The position numbers and the translations under genes were made by a program. Source: Staphylococcus gallinarum (lineage in GTDB: Bacteria; Bacillota; Bacilli; Staphylococcales; Staphylococcaceae). Taken from it: DNA of 64,000 nucleotides. Numbering within the stretch: the stretch's first letter is position 1; the number at the start of each line of letters is the position of its first letter. The notes under the pieces were generated by a model. That model searched no databases. It was given only the letters and a program-made list of their open reading frames with translations, and was not told the origin of the DNA. Shown piece after piece: positions 27,425 to 38,093 of the stretch. The stretch spans positions 620,001 to 684,000 of the forward strand of contig NZ_JXCF01000007.1 in the NCBI RefSeq assembly GCF_000875895.1. Direction: 5' to 3'.

Positions 27425-28792
27425 TTAGAATGGTAAGTTCATACCATTTAACATATTCTCCATTTGCTTACGTTTACCTTTTTTACCTTTTCCGCCACCA
27501 GAAAATTGTTTCATCATTTTCTTCATATCATTAAATTGTTTCATCAATCTGTTCACTTCTTGTACTGAACGTCCTGAACCTTTAGCAATACGTTTCTTAC
27601 GTGATACATTTAAACTATCTGGATCATTACGTTCAGCCGGTGTCATAGATTGAATAATCGCTTTAATATGGTCGATCTGTTTCTCATCCATATTTAAGTT
27701 ATTGATACCTTTCATCTTGTTCATTCCAGGAATCATTTTCATAATATCATCAAGCGGACCCAGGTTTTTGACTTGGTCTAATTGTTCCAAGAAATCCTCA
27801 AGCGTAAATGATGAAGTGCGCATTTTCTTCTCAAGATCCTTAGCTTTATCAGCATCGACATCTTGTTGAGCCTTTTCAATTAAACTTAGCACATCACCCA
27901 TACCAAGTATTCTTGAAGCCATTCTTTCCGGATGGAATGGTTCCAATCCATCTAATTTTTCACTCATACCCACAAATTTAATAGGTTTTTGAGTTACAGA
28001 ACGAATTGAGAGTGCTGCCCCACCACGTGTATCACCATCTAATTTAGTCAGTGTTACGCCTGTTAATTCAAGTTGCTCATCAAATGATTGCGCTACATTT
28101 ACTGCGTCTTGACCTGTCATGGCATCCACAACTAACATAATTTCATTCGGTTTCGTAATTTCTTTAACATCTGTTAATTCTTGCATTAACGCTTCATCAA
28201 CGTGTAAACGTCCAGCTGTATCAATAATTACAAAATCCAAATGCTCTGCTTTAGCATGTTGAATTGCATTTTCGACAATTTGTTGTGGTTTAACTTGATC
28301 TCCTTCACTATAAACAGGAATATCAATTTGCTTACCAACGGTTTGCAATTGGTCAATTGCTGCAGGTCTATAGATATCAGCTGCTACGAGCAATGGTTTT
28401 TTATTATATTTCTTTCGCATTAATAACGCTAACTTACCAGCTGTAGTTGTTTTCCCTGCACCTTGTAAACCTACCATCATAACTACTGTTGGTGGTTTAT
28501 TTGCCATTGTTATCGTTGAGTTTTCCCCACCCATCAATTGAGTCAGTTCCTCTTGTACGATTTTGATTACTTGTTGACCAGGTGTTAATGACTTCATTAC
28601 ATCTGATCCTAAAGCTCTATCTGATACAGTTTTGATAAATTCCTTAACAACTTTAAAGTTAACATCGGCTTCTAATAACGCCAATCGCACTTCTCGCATC
28701 ATAACCTTAATATCGGCTTCAGTTACTTTACCTTTGCCTCGAATCTTTTGCATTGTGTCTTGCAAGCGATCGGATAATCCTTCAAATGCCAT
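27425..28792 (-). CDS. ffh: Signal recognition particle protein Ffh
   Basis: This 455-residue SRP54 GTPase binds signal sequences of nascent chains on the ribosome and docks with FtsY. The N domain is followed by the G domain: P-loop GLQGAGKTTTAGKLA (about 106-120), DTAGR and TKLDGDTRGG. The M domain is methionine-rich and ends in KQFSGGGKGKKGKRKQMENMLNGMNLP. GGAGGG precedes the ATG. It lies 38 bp after ylxM in the rnc-smc-ftsY-ylxM-ffh series. Confidence 0.98.
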   Translation of the reverse strand: MAFEGLSDRLQDTMQKIRGKGKVTEADIKVMMREVRLALLEADVNFKVVKEFIKTVSDRALGSDVMKSLTPGQQVIKIVQEELTQLMGGENSTITMANKPPTVVMMVGLQGAGKTTTAGKLALLMRKKYNKKPLLVAADIYRPAAIDQLQTVGKQIDIPVYSEGDQVKPQQIVENAIQHAKAEHLDFVIIDTAGRLHVDEALMQELTDVKEITKPNEIMLVVDAMTGQDAVNVAQSFDEQLELTGVTLTKLDGDTRGGAALSIRSVTQKPIKFVGMSEKLDGLEPFHPERMASRILGMGDVLSLIEKAQQDVDADKAKDLEKKMRTSSFTLEDFLEQLDQVKNLGPLDDIMKMIPGMNKMKGINNLNMDEKQIDHIKAIIQSMTPAERNDPDSLNVSRKKRIAKGSGRSVQEVNRLMKQFNDMKKMMKQFSGGGKGKKGKRKQMENMLNGMNLPF

Positions 28793-28830
28793 ATCAAATA
28801 CCCTCCTTTTTGCTTTATATTAATTTATGC

Positions 28831-29166
28831 TTATTCTAAATCTTCCAAAGCTTGTATATATTGTTTAATCTTCTCAGAATCATTTACATTTAATTTCATC
28901 TGTTCATATATTTCTTGTCTTAATTCAAAATTTTTATATAAACCTAACTTTGTCTCATAATCTTCAACTAGGTCGCCAGTTCTTCTAATATTATCATACA
29001 CTGCTTGTCGACTCACATCAAACGTATCAGCAATTTCACTCAACGAATAATCTTGCAAATAAAATAATTCGAGATAATTGCGTTGCTTCTTTGTTAATAG
29101 TGCTTGATAAAAATCAAACAAGTAATTCATTCTAATCGTTTTAATTAAATCATTATTTTGGCTCAT
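28831..29166 (-). CDS. ylxM: YlxM family DNA-binding protein, SRP-associated
   Basis: This 111-residue protein has a sigma-70 region-4-like helix-turn-helix: [22 protein letters not shown] at about 52-73. Members lie next to ffh and ftsY in Firmicutes and are thought to modulate SRP; the mechanism here is inferred from context. The gene overlaps the end of ftsY by 14 nt and precedes ffh by 38 bp, consistent with coupled expression. Confidence 0.93.
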   Translation of the reverse strand: MSQNNDLIKTIRMNYLFDFYQALLTKKQRNYLELFYLQDYSLSEIADTFDVSRQAVYDNIRRTGDLVEDYETKLGLYKNFELRQEIYEQMKLNVNDSEKIKQYIQALEDLE

Positions 29167-30403
29167 CTGATCGACCTTCTACTGAACCAGTGTTAAGTTG
29201 ATCAGACGTCAACTCACTATCCCCATCTTCAGACACTTCTACATTTTGTTCAATCATATCTGCAAATAAACCGTAAACATAACTTTCTGGGTTAAATGGT
29301 TGTAAATCATCTAATTTTTCACCTAATCCAACATATTTAACAGGTATGTGGAGCTCATTTCTAATCGCTAAGACAATACCACCTTTAGCAGTTCCGTCAA
29401 GTTTCGTTAGCACAATACCTGTCACGTTTGTAACTTCTTTGAATGATTTAGCTTGTGAAAGTGCGTTTTGACCTGTCGTTGCATCTAAGCACAACAAGAC
29501 TTCATGAGGAGCATCAGGTACTGCACGACCAATGACACGTTTAACTTTTTCAAGCTCATTCATTAGGTTGGATTTATTTTGTAAACGTCCAGCTGTATCA
29601 CAGATTAAGATATCGACACCCTTACTTTTGGCTGCATTAATTGCATCATACATCACTGCAGCAGGATCTGAACCTTCACTTTGGCTCGTCACTTCTACAC
29701 CAACACGCTCTCCCCAAACCTTAAGTTGCTCTATTGCACCTGCTCTAAACGTATCACCTGCGGCTAGCATTACCTTTTTACCTTCAGCTTGATATCGATG
29801 TGCTAATTTACCAATTGTTGTTGTTTTACCAACACCATTGACACCAACCATTAAGATGACATTCAATCTACCATCTTCTAGATTCATGACTTCTGAATGT
29901 TCATCGTCTTGATGATAAATTTCAACAATTTTTTCAACGATAACTTCACGTAAATCTTCAGTTTCAGTGATATTTCTACGCTTTGCTTCATCGCGTAATT
30001 CTTCAACTAATTGCATTACAGTATTAAATCCGACATCTGCCGTAATTAACATTTCTTCTAATGCTTCAAAGAAGTCTTCATCTACTTTACGGTAACGCGC
30101 GATTAAGTTGTTAAGTTGTGCTTGGAAATTTTCACGAGATTTTTCTAAACCAGCTCTAAACTTAGCACCTAATTGCTGTGCTTCTATTTCTTCAAAGTCT
30201 TCAATCGAAATCAAACCATCTTCATCAAAGTCTGCTTCTTTTAACTTTTTCGGTTTCTTCTTTTCCTTTTGCTCAACTTGTTCAGCAACCTCTGAATCTT
30301 CTTGAGGCTGTCCGTCTGATTCTAATTGTTCTAATTCTTCTTGTTGCTTTGGTTCTTCACTTGAACCCGAAAATTTATCCTTTAATCGTTTGAAAAAGCT
30401 CAT
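29153..30403 (-). CDS. ftsY: Signal recognition particle receptor FtsY
   Basis: This 416-residue receptor GTPase partners with Ffh at the membrane. The first ~80 residues are a Glu/Gln/Lys-rich acidic domain beginning [13 protein letters not shown], whose amphipathic start can touch lipids. The NG domain follows, with P-loop [15 protein letters not shown], the [11 protein letters not shown] insertion-box motif, DTAGRLQNK and [10 protein letters not shown]. The C-terminus extends about 40 residues beyond the G domain with acidic, low-complexity sequence. Its start overlaps the smc stop by 4 nt (ATGA). Confidence 0.97.
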   Translation of the reverse strand: MSFFKRLKDKFSGSSEEPKQQEELEQLESDGQPQEDSEVAEQVEQKEKKKPKKLKEADFDEDGLISIEDFEEIEAQQLGAKFRAGLEKSRENFQAQLNNLIARYRKVDEDFFEALEEMLITADVGFNTVMQLVEELRDEAKRRNITETEDLREVIVEKIVEIYHQDDEHSEVMNLEDGRLNVILMVGVNGVGKTTTIGKLAHRYQAEGKKVMLAAGDTFRAGAIEQLKVWGERVGVEVTSQSEGSDPAAVMYDAINAAKSKGVDILICDTAGRLQNKSNLMNELEKVKRVIGRAVPDAPHEVLLCLDATTGQNALSQAKSFKEVTNVTGIVLTKLDGTAKGGIVLAIRNELHIPVKYVGLGEKLDDLQPFNPESYVYGLFADMIEQNVEVSEDGDSELTSDQLNTGSVEGRSDEPK

Positions 30404-33400
30404 GCTTGTTCCTCCTCCATGACTTTATCTATCGTATTTAAATTCACGCTTACCAATTTAGAAACACCTGATTCTTGCATTGTAACACCATATAAGCAAT
30501 CTGAATATTCCATCGTTCCTTTTCTATGCGTTATAACTATAAACTGTGTTTGATCTGATAAGTCTTTCAAATATTGCGCATAGCGAATAACGTTTGCCTC
30601 ATCCAAAGCTGCTTCTACTTCATCTAATATTACAAATGGCGCTGAGCGTACTTGTAAGATAGCGAATAATAAGGCAATTGCACTTAGAGCACGTTCTCCA
30701 CCACTAAGTAACGAGAGATGTTGTAATTTTTTACCAGGGGGCTGTACGATTATATCTACACCTGCAGTTAAATAATCATCATCTGTCAGACGCAATTCTG
30801 CTTGGCCGCCACCAAATAATGACTTGAAGACCTCAGCAAAATAACCTTGTACTGCATGGAATGTTTCTTTAAAGCGGTCTTTAACTTCCTGGTCCATCTC
30901 TTCTATTATTTGTTCTAGTGTCGTTTTAGCTGCTCTTAAATCTGTACGTTGCTCGTTTAAGAAGGTATATCTAGAGTTTATTTCTTCAAATTGTTCAATT
31001 GCATTTAAATTGACTGGTCCAAGTTCCTCAATTGACATTTTAGTTAGTTTCACCTTTTTACGAAGCGCTTCAATATCATCATCTAATTCATATAGTTCAC
31101 TCGCACGTTCATAAGTTAAATGGTATGTTTCGCTTAAATGATCAATCGCATGATTAATTAGGACATCTAAACGTGACTGTTCAGATTTAATATCTTGATA
31201 CCTGTTTTCTATCGATAAAATATCTTGGTTTGCTTCACTCAATTTTTGATCAGTTGTTTCAATCGTTTCATTTAACTCCAAACGTTTTTGCTTTAATGTT
31301 TCAAGTTGTTCAGTTAATTGTGCTTTGGTTTCTTTACTGTCTGTAATTTTTGTTTGAATATTGTTAAATGCCGTTTCACCTGTAACTTCATCTGAATTGA
31401 ACAATTCGATTTGTTCGTCTAAACGTTGTTGTTGCTCTGAAACTTGTTGTAGTTGTTGTTTTAATTTAGCATCCGTTTGCTTTTGCGTGTTTAAACGCTC
31501 TTTGACAACGGCTAAATCTGATTTCTTTTGATGTAATTGTTGTTGTATTTGATTTGAGCTTTCCTTTCCTTCTTTGGAAAGTTTTGTAAAAACATTTATA
31601 TCATTTTCTAGTTTACCTAATAAATCTTTGATTTCTTGCAAACGCTGTTTTTTATCATTTAAGGTTTGCTTACTCGTCTCACTTTGATAACCATCGTTTT
31701 TCTCAAATTGAAATTCCTCATGTTCATCTTTTAAATGCGCTTCATTTTTACGTAGTCTATCCAATTCTAATTCATAACTATGAACTTTTTGTTTAACAGT
31801 ATTATATTGTTGACCTATATCAAAATATCGCTCACTGTGTTTATCTGAGTCATCTTTAATTGCTTGATATTGTTGCTCAAATTCAACAGTTTGACGTTGA
31901 TAATCTTCAAGTTGTGCGCGCATTGTAGCAAGTTCATCCTTTTGAGATAGGATACTTTTAGTCTTACGATCACCGCCACCAGTCATAGAACCACCTGGAT
32001 TAACAATATCTCCATCTAATGTCACAATTCTCGTACGATAACGAATTGTTCTTGCTAAATCATTTGCATGTTTCAATTCTTTAACAATAATTGTATTGCC
32101 AAGTAAATTCTGGACAACATTTTGATAAGCATCACTAGTTGATACTGCTTGAGATGCTATATTGACAAATCCTTCAGCTTTTTGTGCTGCAGATAAAATT
32201 TCTTGGCTAAGTTGTCTCGGTTGAATGACATTTAACGGCAAGAAAGTCGCACGACCCAGTCCATGTTGCTTTAAATATTGAATTGCTTGTCGTCCATCCT
32301 TTTCAGTTTCTACAATAACATGTTGTAATGATGCACCTAATGCTGTTTCAATTGCCTTAGTTAAATCAGATGGTACTTGTACTACTTCCGCAACCGCACC
32401 ATGAATACCAGAAAGTTTGTCCTTCTTCGCTTTTAAAATATGTTTTACACCATTGAAAAAGTAACTATAATCTTCTTGTTGTGTTGCCAAACTATCAATT
32501 CGAGATTTTAATTTTTCATTATAGCGATATGCTTGATGTAATTTGTCTTCATATGTTGTTTGTTGTTGTTTCAGTTGCGTCAATTTACGTTCACATTGAG
32601 CAGATTCAGTTTCTAATTCCTTTAATTCCTTTTGCGCACCTTTATATTGTTCTTCTACTGCATTTATTTCTGCTTGTATCGACTTTAATTGTTCAAATGC
32701 TTCAATTAATCTTGAATCTAACCTAGATTGTTTAGATTCATTTTCTTGAATTGTATGTTCTAAAAATCGAATATCATTGTTTACATCTGATTGTTCAGAC
32801 ATCAATTGATAATATTCGTCTTTAATTTGTTCTAGTTTTTCATCATGTTGTTCATCAGATACGTATAATTGTGATTCTAATAATTGTATCGTCTCGTTTA
32901 ATTCCTTTTGTTGCGCTTTCAATTGACTCAGTTGTGTCTTGGCCTCATGTTGTTCTGCTTCTAGTTGTTCTTTCTGACTTTCTAAACTTGCTTGTTCTTC
33001 TTCAAAACGAGCATTCGTTTCTGATTGATTTTTTTTGCGTTCTTCAAGTAAATTGAGTTGGCCAGAATACTTTTCAACATCTTCTGTCGCTTTAACTAAT
33101 TGATAATTTAGTGACTCCACTGTATCATCAAGCTGCTGTCTTTCAGATTTAAATTTATTTAAAGCATTAGTATGTTGTACTTTTTCAGCATCTTTTGCTT
33201 CTTGTTGACTTTTAAGTTGATTTAAATTGTCATCTAATTCATGAATATTTTTATTATAGTTTGCAATATCATGCACCGTTACAAGAACATCACTACGTTC
33301 CATTTCTTGAGAAAGATGCTTATATTCTTTAGCTATCGCCGCTTCTTCTCTTAATGGTTCAACTCTACCTTCTAAATCATATAAAATATCTTCCACTCTA

Positions 33401-33969
33401 GATAAATTGTCTTCAGTTTGATTTAGTTTCTGCATCGAAGCTGCTTTACGCTTTTTATATTTTAATACACCAGCAGACTCTTCTAATATTTGCCTTCTAT
33501 CTACTGGCTTAGCATTTAATATTTCATCCACTCTACCTTGTGAGATAATACTAAACGCTTCTTTTCCTAATCCTGAGTCTAAAAATAAATCCGTAATATC
33601 CTTTAATCTAGCGCGGTCATTATTCAAATAATATTCACTTTCACCACTGCGGTACAATCTGCGCGTAACTACAACATCTGTGGCATCAATTTGTAATTTA
33701 CCAGCACTATTATCAAGCTTCAATTTTACTTCCGCATAATTTTGAGCCTTTCGATGTTCAGCTCCTGAGAAAATGATATCTTCCATCTTCGCCCCGCGTA
33801 ACGACTTTGCAGATTGCTCTCCTAGCACCCACTTAATCGCATCGGTTATATTACTTTTCCCACTACCGTTAGGCCCTACTATCGCTGTAACACCCTCATC
33901 AAATTGTACGTTTGTGTGTTCAGCAAACGACTTAAACCCAACAGCATCTATTGATTTCAAATATACCAT
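30400..33969 (-). CDS. smc: Chromosome partition protein Smc
   Basis: This 1189-residue SMC ATPase compacts and segregates chromosomes with ScpA and ScpB. The N-terminal head has Walker A GPNGSGKSN (about 32-40) and KSLRGAKMEDIIFSGAEHR. Two long Gln/Glu/Lys-rich coiled coils flank a hinge (about 510-670) with the GGSMTGGGDRK motif. The C-terminal head has the ABC signature LLSGGERALSAIALLFA and Walker B APFVILDEVEAALDEANV. Full length, no frameshift. It overlaps ftsY by 4 nt and follows rnc by 79 bp. Confidence 0.98.
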   Translation of the reverse strand: MVYLKSIDAVGFKSFAEHTNVQFDEGVTAIVGPNGSGKSNITDAIKWVLGEQSAKSLRGAKMEDIIFSGAEHRKAQNYAEVKLKLDNSAGKLQIDATDVVVTRRLYRSGESEYYLNNDRARLKDITDLFLDSGLGKEAFSIISQGRVDEILNAKPVDRRQILEESAGVLKYKKRKAASMQKLNQTEDNLSRVEDILYDLEGRVEPLREEAAIAKEYKHLSQEMERSDVLVTVHDIANYNKNIHELDDNLNQLKSQQEAKDAEKVQHTNALNKFKSERQQLDDTVESLNYQLVKATEDVEKYSGQLNLLEERKKNQSETNARFEEEQASLESQKEQLEAEQHEAKTQLSQLKAQQKELNETIQLLESQLYVSDEQHDEKLEQIKDEYYQLMSEQSDVNNDIRFLEHTIQENESKQSRLDSRLIEAFEQLKSIQAEINAVEEQYKGAQKELKELETESAQCERKLTQLKQQQTTYEDKLHQAYRYNEKLKSRIDSLATQQEDYSYFFNGVKHILKAKKDKLSGIHGAVAEVVQVPSDLTKAIETALGASLQHVIVETEKDGRQAIQYLKQHGLGRATFLPLNVIQPRQLSQEILSAAQKAEGFVNIASQAVSTSDAYQNVVQNLLGNTIIVKELKHANDLARTIRYRTRIVTLDGDIVNPGGSMTGGGDRKTKSILSQKDELATMRAQLEDYQRQTVEFEQQYQAIKDDSDKHSERYFDIGQQYNTVKQKVHSYELELDRLRKNEAHLKDEHEEFQFEKNDGYQSETSKQTLNDKKQRLQEIKDLLGKLENDINVFTKLSKEGKESSNQIQQQLHQKKSDLAVVKERLNTQKQTDAKLKQQLQQVSEQQQRLDEQIELFNSDEVTGETAFNNIQTKITDSKETKAQLTEQLETLKQKRLELNETIETTDQKLSEANQDILSIENRYQDIKSEQSRLDVLINHAIDHLSETYHLTYERASELYELDDDIEALRKKVKLTKMSIEELGPVNLNAIEQFEEINSRYTFLNEQRTDLRAAKTTLEQIIEEMDQEVKDRFKETFHAVQGYFAEVFKSLFGGGQAELRLTDDDYLTAGVDIIVQPPGKKLQHLSLLSGGERALSAIALLFAILQVRSAPFVILDEVEAALDEANVIRYAQYLKDLSDQTQFIVITHRKGTMEYSDCLYGVTMQESGVSKLVSVNLNTIDKVMEEEQA

Positions 33970-34048
33970 GCTATTCTCCTTAAAAAATTACATTGCATTG
34001 ATTAAATAAACAATGTATTGATTATTCCAAACTGCTTTAATAACAAAG

Positions 34049-34783
34049 CTATTTAACTTTATTCTTTAATGATTTATAAGCACGTTCTGCTGCTTTTTGT
34101 TCTGATTCCTTTTTGGTTTTACCTTTACCTTCAGCTACTGCTGTTCCTTCTAGGATTACTTCTGAAGTAAATAAGCGGTGATGTGCTGGACCCTCTTCAT
34201 TTATTAATCTATAAGTTACATCACCCTTATTTTGACGATGTACATACTCTTGAAATTGTGTTTTAAAGTCTACCACGCCTTCAAGTTCATCATCTTCAAC
34301 AAACGGGAAGATTGTCTTTTCTGCAAATTTCCATACAGATGGCAAACCTTGATCTAGATATAACGCACCTACAAAAGCTTCGAAAGCATCAGACACGAGC
34401 GACGGTCTCGTACGACCACCCGTTTTTTCTTCACCTTTACCTAATAGAATTAAATCATTTAAGTGAATTTTTTTCGCAAATATTACAAGTGAGGGCTCAC
34501 AAACAATTGTTGCACGCATCTTTGTTAAATTACCTTCTGGCAATTCTGGGTATTTATCGAACAAATAACGTGAAACCGTCAATTCTAATACCGCATCTCC
34601 TAAAAATTCTAATCTTTCATTGTGATCTAAACGATTCATATTAAAATCATTTATAAAACTAGAGTGAGAAAATGCTTGTTGATATAAATCAATTTGATTA
34701 AAATTCAAATCTAATTCTTGCATTTTTTCAGCAAACCTCGTTTGGAATGCTTGAACCATTTCCTTTTTTTTATAATTGGTCAA
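34049..34783 (-). CDS. rnc: Ribonuclease III (TTG start)
   Basis: This 244-residue double-strand-specific endonuclease processes rRNA and regulatory RNA. The catalytic domain contains the signature [14 protein letters not shown] (about 55-68) and [15 protein letters not shown]. The C-terminal dsRNA-binding domain (about 165-240) ends with [20 protein letters not shown]. The start is TTG, 7 nt after GAGGAGG. An internal ATG nine codons later has AAAAGGAA too close to it, and the TTG version matches staphylococcal length. It sits between acpP and smc. Confidence 0.95.
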   Translation of the reverse strand: MTNYKKKEMVQAFQTRFAEKMQELDLNFNQIDLYQQAFSHSSFINDFNMNRLDHNERLEFLGDAVLELTVSRYLFDKYPELPEGNLTKMRATIVCEPSLVIFAKKIHLNDLILLGKGEEKTGGRTRPSLVSDAFEAFVGALYLDQGLPSVWKFAEKTIFPFVEDDELEGVVDFKTQFQEYVHRQNKGDVTYRLINEEGPAHHRLFTSEVILEGTAVAEGKGKTKKESEQKAAERAYKSLKNKVK

Positions 34784-34962
34784 TCTCTTTCCTCCTCAGA
34801 TTTAGAGCTAATCTATTATATACCCTTACATTTTACGTGATTTGTACATAAAACTAAAGAGAAAACTGTTTTAAAAAAACGATAGTAAAACAGCCAACAA
34901 CACGTCGGGTATTTTACATTGATATTCTCTAAAAATAACAATCGTTGTACTTTTTTAACAAT

Positions 34963-34997
34963 AAAAAATCTGAGCCGTATCTTATAACGACTCAGAT
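34963..34997 (-). terminator. Terminator after acpP
   Basis: On the minus strand ATCTGAG.CG pairs with CG.CTCAGAT around a 9-nt loop and is followed by TTTTTATTG. A second, weaker stem (CTGTTTTA/TAAAACAG, about 34866-34898) lies between this and rnc. Confidence 0.83.
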
Positions 34998-35006
34998 ATG
35001 TGTTTA

Positions 35007-35240
35007 TTATTTTTCAATGCTATTAATAAATTTAACTGCATCACCAACAGTGTTGATTTTTTCAGCTTCTTCATCAGGAATTTCAGTACCAAACTCGTCT
35101 TCTAATTCCATAACTAATTCAGCGATATCAAGTGAGTCAGCGCCTAAATCATCTTTGAAAGATGCTTCTTCAGTTACCTTTTCAGCGTCAACTCCTAATC
35201 GGTCAACGATGATATCTTTTACTTTGTCAAAGTTTTCCAC
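35007..35240 (-). CDS. acpP: Acyl carrier protein
   Basis: This 77-residue acidic protein carries growing fatty-acyl chains on a phosphopantetheine attached to Ser36 in [24 protein letters not shown] precedes the ATG. It is the last gene of the fap cluster, 217 bp after fabG. That gap contains a nested hairpin, so acpP may have separate control to meet its high demand. A terminator follows directly. Confidence 0.98.
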   Translation of the reverse strand: MENFDKVKDIIVDRLGVDAEKVTEEASFKDDLGADSLDIAELVMELEDEFGTEIPDEEAEKINTVGDAVKFINSIEK

Positions 35241-35287
35241 GTCGATTCACCTCCTTCTAAAAGTTTACTTATAGACTTTTTTATTTT

Positions 35288-35336
35288 CCCATTTTATCGA
35301 TTGAAATACAAGTAGTATTTCAACGCTCCAAATGGG
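35288..35336 (-). other. Nested hairpin in the acpP leader
   Basis: Outer arms CCCATTT (35288-35294) and AAATGGG (35330-35336) enclose inner arms TTGAAATAC (35301-35309) and GTATTTCAA (35315-35323) with a 5-nt loop. All pairs are perfect. It ends about 48 nt before the acpP start and lacks a good U-tract. It could be an RNA stability element or a protein-binding site. Confidence 0.5.
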
Positions 35337-35435
35337 AAGTGAATAAATTTACAAGTTAATTCACAATCATCATGCAAAAGTGTAATTAAAATTACAACTT
35401 TTTTATAACATTTTTATAAATCGGCCTTTTATTTC

Positions 35436-35457
35436 AACCATTGACAATTCAATGGTT
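35436..35457 (-). other. Short hairpin directly after the fabG stop
   Basis: AACCATTG (35436-35443) pairs perfectly with CAATGGTT (35450-35457) over a 6-nt loop, starting at the base after the fabG stop. No U-tract follows on the minus strand, so it looks more like a 3'-end protection or attenuation hairpin than a full terminator. Confidence 0.4.
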
Positions 35458-36195
35458 TTATTCCATAAACATGCCACCATTAACATGAATTGTTTGGCCT
35501 GTGATGTATTTTGCCTTATCTGAAGCTAAGAACGCAACAGTATTGGCAATATCTTTATCTTCACCAAAACGTGCTAATGGAATTTGATCTAACATTTGCT
35601 CTTTAAGCTCATCACTTAATGCATCCGTCATATCAGAAACAATGAAACCTGGTGCAACTGCGTTTACTGTGATACTTCTAGAAGCTAGTTCGCGGGCAAC
35701 AGATTTCGTCATACCAATAACGCCAGCTTTTGTTGCTACGTAATTTGTTTGACCTGGATTACCAACGGCACCTACCACACTTGATAAGTTGATAATGGCA
35801 CCACTTCTTTGTCTAAGCATTTGTGGTGTTACCTTTTGAATACAGTTAAATACACCTTTTAAATTTGTATCAATAACGTCGTCCCATTCTTGTTCCTTCA
35901 TTCTCATAAGTAAGTTGTCACGTGTAATACCAGCATTGTTGACTAGTACGTCCACTGAGCCAAATTGACTTACAACTTCTTTAATCATTGCTTTAACTTC
36001 ATCACCATTGGCAACGTTGGCTTGTATCGCAAAACTGTCTACACCTTTTGCTTTAATTTCTTCGACTACTGCGTCAGCTTTGTCTTTACTGCCCGCATAG
36101 TTCACGGCTACATTGTATCCTTCATCAGCCAATTGTAGTGCAATACTTCGACCTATACCTCTTGATGCTCCTGTTACTAATGCGCTTTTAGTCAT
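35458..36195 (-). CDS. fabG: 3-oxoacyl-[ACP] reductase
   Basis: This 245-residue SDR reduces 3-oxoacyl-ACP with NADPH in fatty-acid elongation. It shows the TGASRGIG cofactor motif (8-15), [12 protein letters not shown], and the catalytic [10 protein letters not shown]. The C-terminus is [13 protein letters not shown] two-codon upstream ATG lies against the GGTGG site, so the second ATG with 7-nt spacing is preferred. That start overlaps the fabD stop by 8 nt (ATGACTAA). Confidence 0.96.
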   Translation of the reverse strand: MTKSALVTGASRGIGRSIALQLADEGYNVAVNYAGSKDKADAVVEEIKAKGVDSFAIQANVANGDEVKAMIKEVVSQFGSVDVLVNNAGITRDNLLMRMKEQEWDDVIDTNLKGVFNCIQKVTPQMLRQRSGAIINLSSVVGAVGNPGQTNYVATKAGVIGMTKSVARELASRSITVNAVAPGFIVSDMTDALSDELKEQMLDQIPLARFGEDKDIANTVAFLASDKAKYITGQTIHVNGGMFME

Positions 36196-37114
36196 TTTCA
36201 TTCCACCCTTTTACGTCTTCTAATGTTTGAATTGAAGTTACTTTTACATCTCTGTTTATTTTTTTTATTAAACCTGATAATACTTTACCCGGTCCGATTT
36301 CTATAAAATGATCAACGCCTTGTGCAATCAACCATTCAGTCGATTCAATAAATTGAACTGGAGAATATAATTGTTTAATCATATTGGCTTTAATGATATT
36401 AGCATCAGTTTCTCCTTGTGCATGTACATTTTGAACCACTGGAAACTGTGCATCGTGCCATTCAAATTGATCTACATATTGTGCAAAGTCATCTTCAATC
36501 ACTTGCATCATTGAAGAATGAAATGGCCCAGAAACTGCTAGAGGTAATACACGTTTCGCACCTCTAGATTTCCCTTCTGCTACTAATTGATCAATTAACG
36601 TTTTATGACCTGAAACCACAATTTGACCTGGCGAATTGATATTAGCAGGTTCAATAACTTCATCAGCTGTTGACAAATCTTTACAAATTGCGTTTACTTC
36701 ATCAAAATCTAAACCAAGCACAGCTGCCATACTACCAACACCATCTGGAAAGGCTGCTGCCATCAATTGACCACGTTTGCGCACAATTTTCACAGCATCT
36801 TCAAATTTTAATACGCCGCTTGCAACTAAACTCACATATTCGCCTAAACTATGACCCATTGTATAGTCTGCATCAATATTTTCCAAAGCACTCAGCAAAG
36901 CTGAACTATGTGTTAATAATGCAGGTTGTGTATTTTCAGTTTGACCCAGTTTCTCATCTGAATCTGTAAACATTGTTTCTAATAAGTCAAAATCCACAGC
37001 AGATTGTGCTTCATTTAATATTGCAGTTGCCGCTTCGTTCTCATTGTATAAATCACTTGCCATTCCGACCTTTTGTGATCCTTGACCCGGAAAAATTATA
37101 GCTGTTTTACTCAT
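36188..37114 (-). CDS. fabD: Malonyl-CoA:ACP transacylase
   Basis: This 308-residue enzyme transfers malonyl groups from CoA to ACP. Motifs are [17 protein letters not shown] at the N-terminus, the nucleophile serine in [11 protein letters not shown] (about 90), and SGPFHSSMM with the catalytic histidine. The ATG overlaps the plsX stop by 8 nt (ATGAGTAA), with AGGTG 6 nt upstream. A GTG three codons earlier is less likely. Confidence 0.97.
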   Translation of the reverse strand: MSKTAIIFPGQGSQKVGMASDLYNENEAATAILNEAQSAVDFDLLETMFTDSDEKLGQTENTQPALLTHSSALLSALENIDADYTMGHSLGEYVSLVASGVLKFEDAVKIVRKRGQLMAAAFPDGVGSMAAVLGLDFDEVNAICKDLSTADEVIEPANINSPGQIVVSGHKTLIDQLVAEGKSRGAKRVLPLAVSGPFHSSMMQVIEDDFAQYVDQFEWHDAQFPVVQNVHAQGETDANIIKANMIKQLYSPVQFIESTEWLIAQGVDHFIEIGPGKVLSGLIKKINRDVKVTSIQTLEDVKGWNEND

Positions 37115-38093
37115 TTTCTGCACCTACCGTTTCTTTCATTGTTTGAACAATTCGTTGTTCACCAGCAATTTTTGCTTGTTTGATAGCAGAATAAAATGCC
37201 TTTGCACTAGAACTACCATGTGCTTTTACGACTGTACCATTTAAACCTAACAAGACCGAACCACCATATTCTGCATAGTCCATTTTAGTCATTAACTGAT
37301 TTAAATCTTTACGTAAAATTAAAGCAGCCATTTTATTTTTAAAACTACTTAACAATGTAGATTTAAACATTTTTCCTATAGATTTAGCAACACCTTCGAG
37401 ATTTTTAAGAATCATGTTACCTGTATAACCATCAGTTACTACTACGTCTGCTACATCTTGCATTAAGCCTTTCGCTTCTACATTTCCCGCAAACTTAAAT
37501 ACTTGTTGCTCAGCCATCAATCCGTAAGCTTTTTTTGTTAAACTATTACCTTTTGCAGCTTCAGTTCCAATATTTAACAATCCAACTGAAGGATGTTCAA
37601 TGCCACGAATCTTTTGCGCATAGATATGTCCTAATTGTGCATATTGTAATAAATGCTCTGGTTTAGCTTCCGCATTCGCACCAACATCCATAAACACAAA
37701 TCCTTTACCTGAAATTGTAGGTAATGTTACTACCAATGCTGGTCGTTCTACACCTTTAATTCGCCCAACAATAAACAAACCTGCAGACATGAGCGCACCA
37801 GTGTTACCTGCAGATACGCACCCTTCTGCTTCACCTGATTTAACAGCTTCTGCCATTTTTACCATTGAACTATCTTTTTTACGTTTGATTGCGCGTACTG
37901 GCTCATCTTCCATAGTAATTTCTTCTGTACAATGTCTCACTTCAACTCTTTCATGTTGAATTGTACACTGAGCTTCATCACCGAATAAAATGATTTCTAA
38001 ATCACTAAAATCATTTACCGCTTTTTTTACGGCATCTAAAACGATTTGTGGTGCATCATCTCCACCCATCATATCAATAGCTAATTTAACCAT
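37107..38093 (-). CDS. plsX: Phosphate acyltransferase PlsX
   Basis: This 328-residue peripheral enzyme makes acyl-phosphate from acyl-ACP, the first step of phospholipid synthesis with PlsY. Typical segments are [55 protein letters not shown] and [14 protein letters not shown]. The start overlaps the fapR stop by 8 nt (ATGGTTAA) and has GAGG 9 nt upstream. This gives exactly the length usual in staphylococci. Confidence 0.97.
   Translation of the reverse strand: MVKLAIDMMGGDDAPQIVLDAVKKAVNDFSDLEIILFGDEAQCTIQHERVEVRHCTEEITMEDEPVRAIKRKKDSSMVKMAEAVKSGEAEGCVSAGNTGALMSAGLFIVGRIKGVERPALVVTLPTISGKGFVFMDVGANAEAKPEHLLQYAQLGHIYAQKIRGIEHPSVGLLNIGTEAAKGNSLTKKAYGLMAEQQVFKFAGNVEAKGLMQDVADVVVTDGYTGNMILKNLEGVAKSIGKMFKSTLLSSFKNKMAALILRKDLNQLMTKMDYAEYGGSVLLGLNGTVVKAHGSSSAKAFYSAIKQAKIAGEQRIVQTMKETVGAENE

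Noticed and set aside
35380-35415. AAAAGTGTAATT/AATTACAACTTTT inverted repeat between fabG and acpP
   Set aside because: It is an AT-rich imperfect repeat whose U-run is on the plus strand, where no gene ends; not called a terminator.
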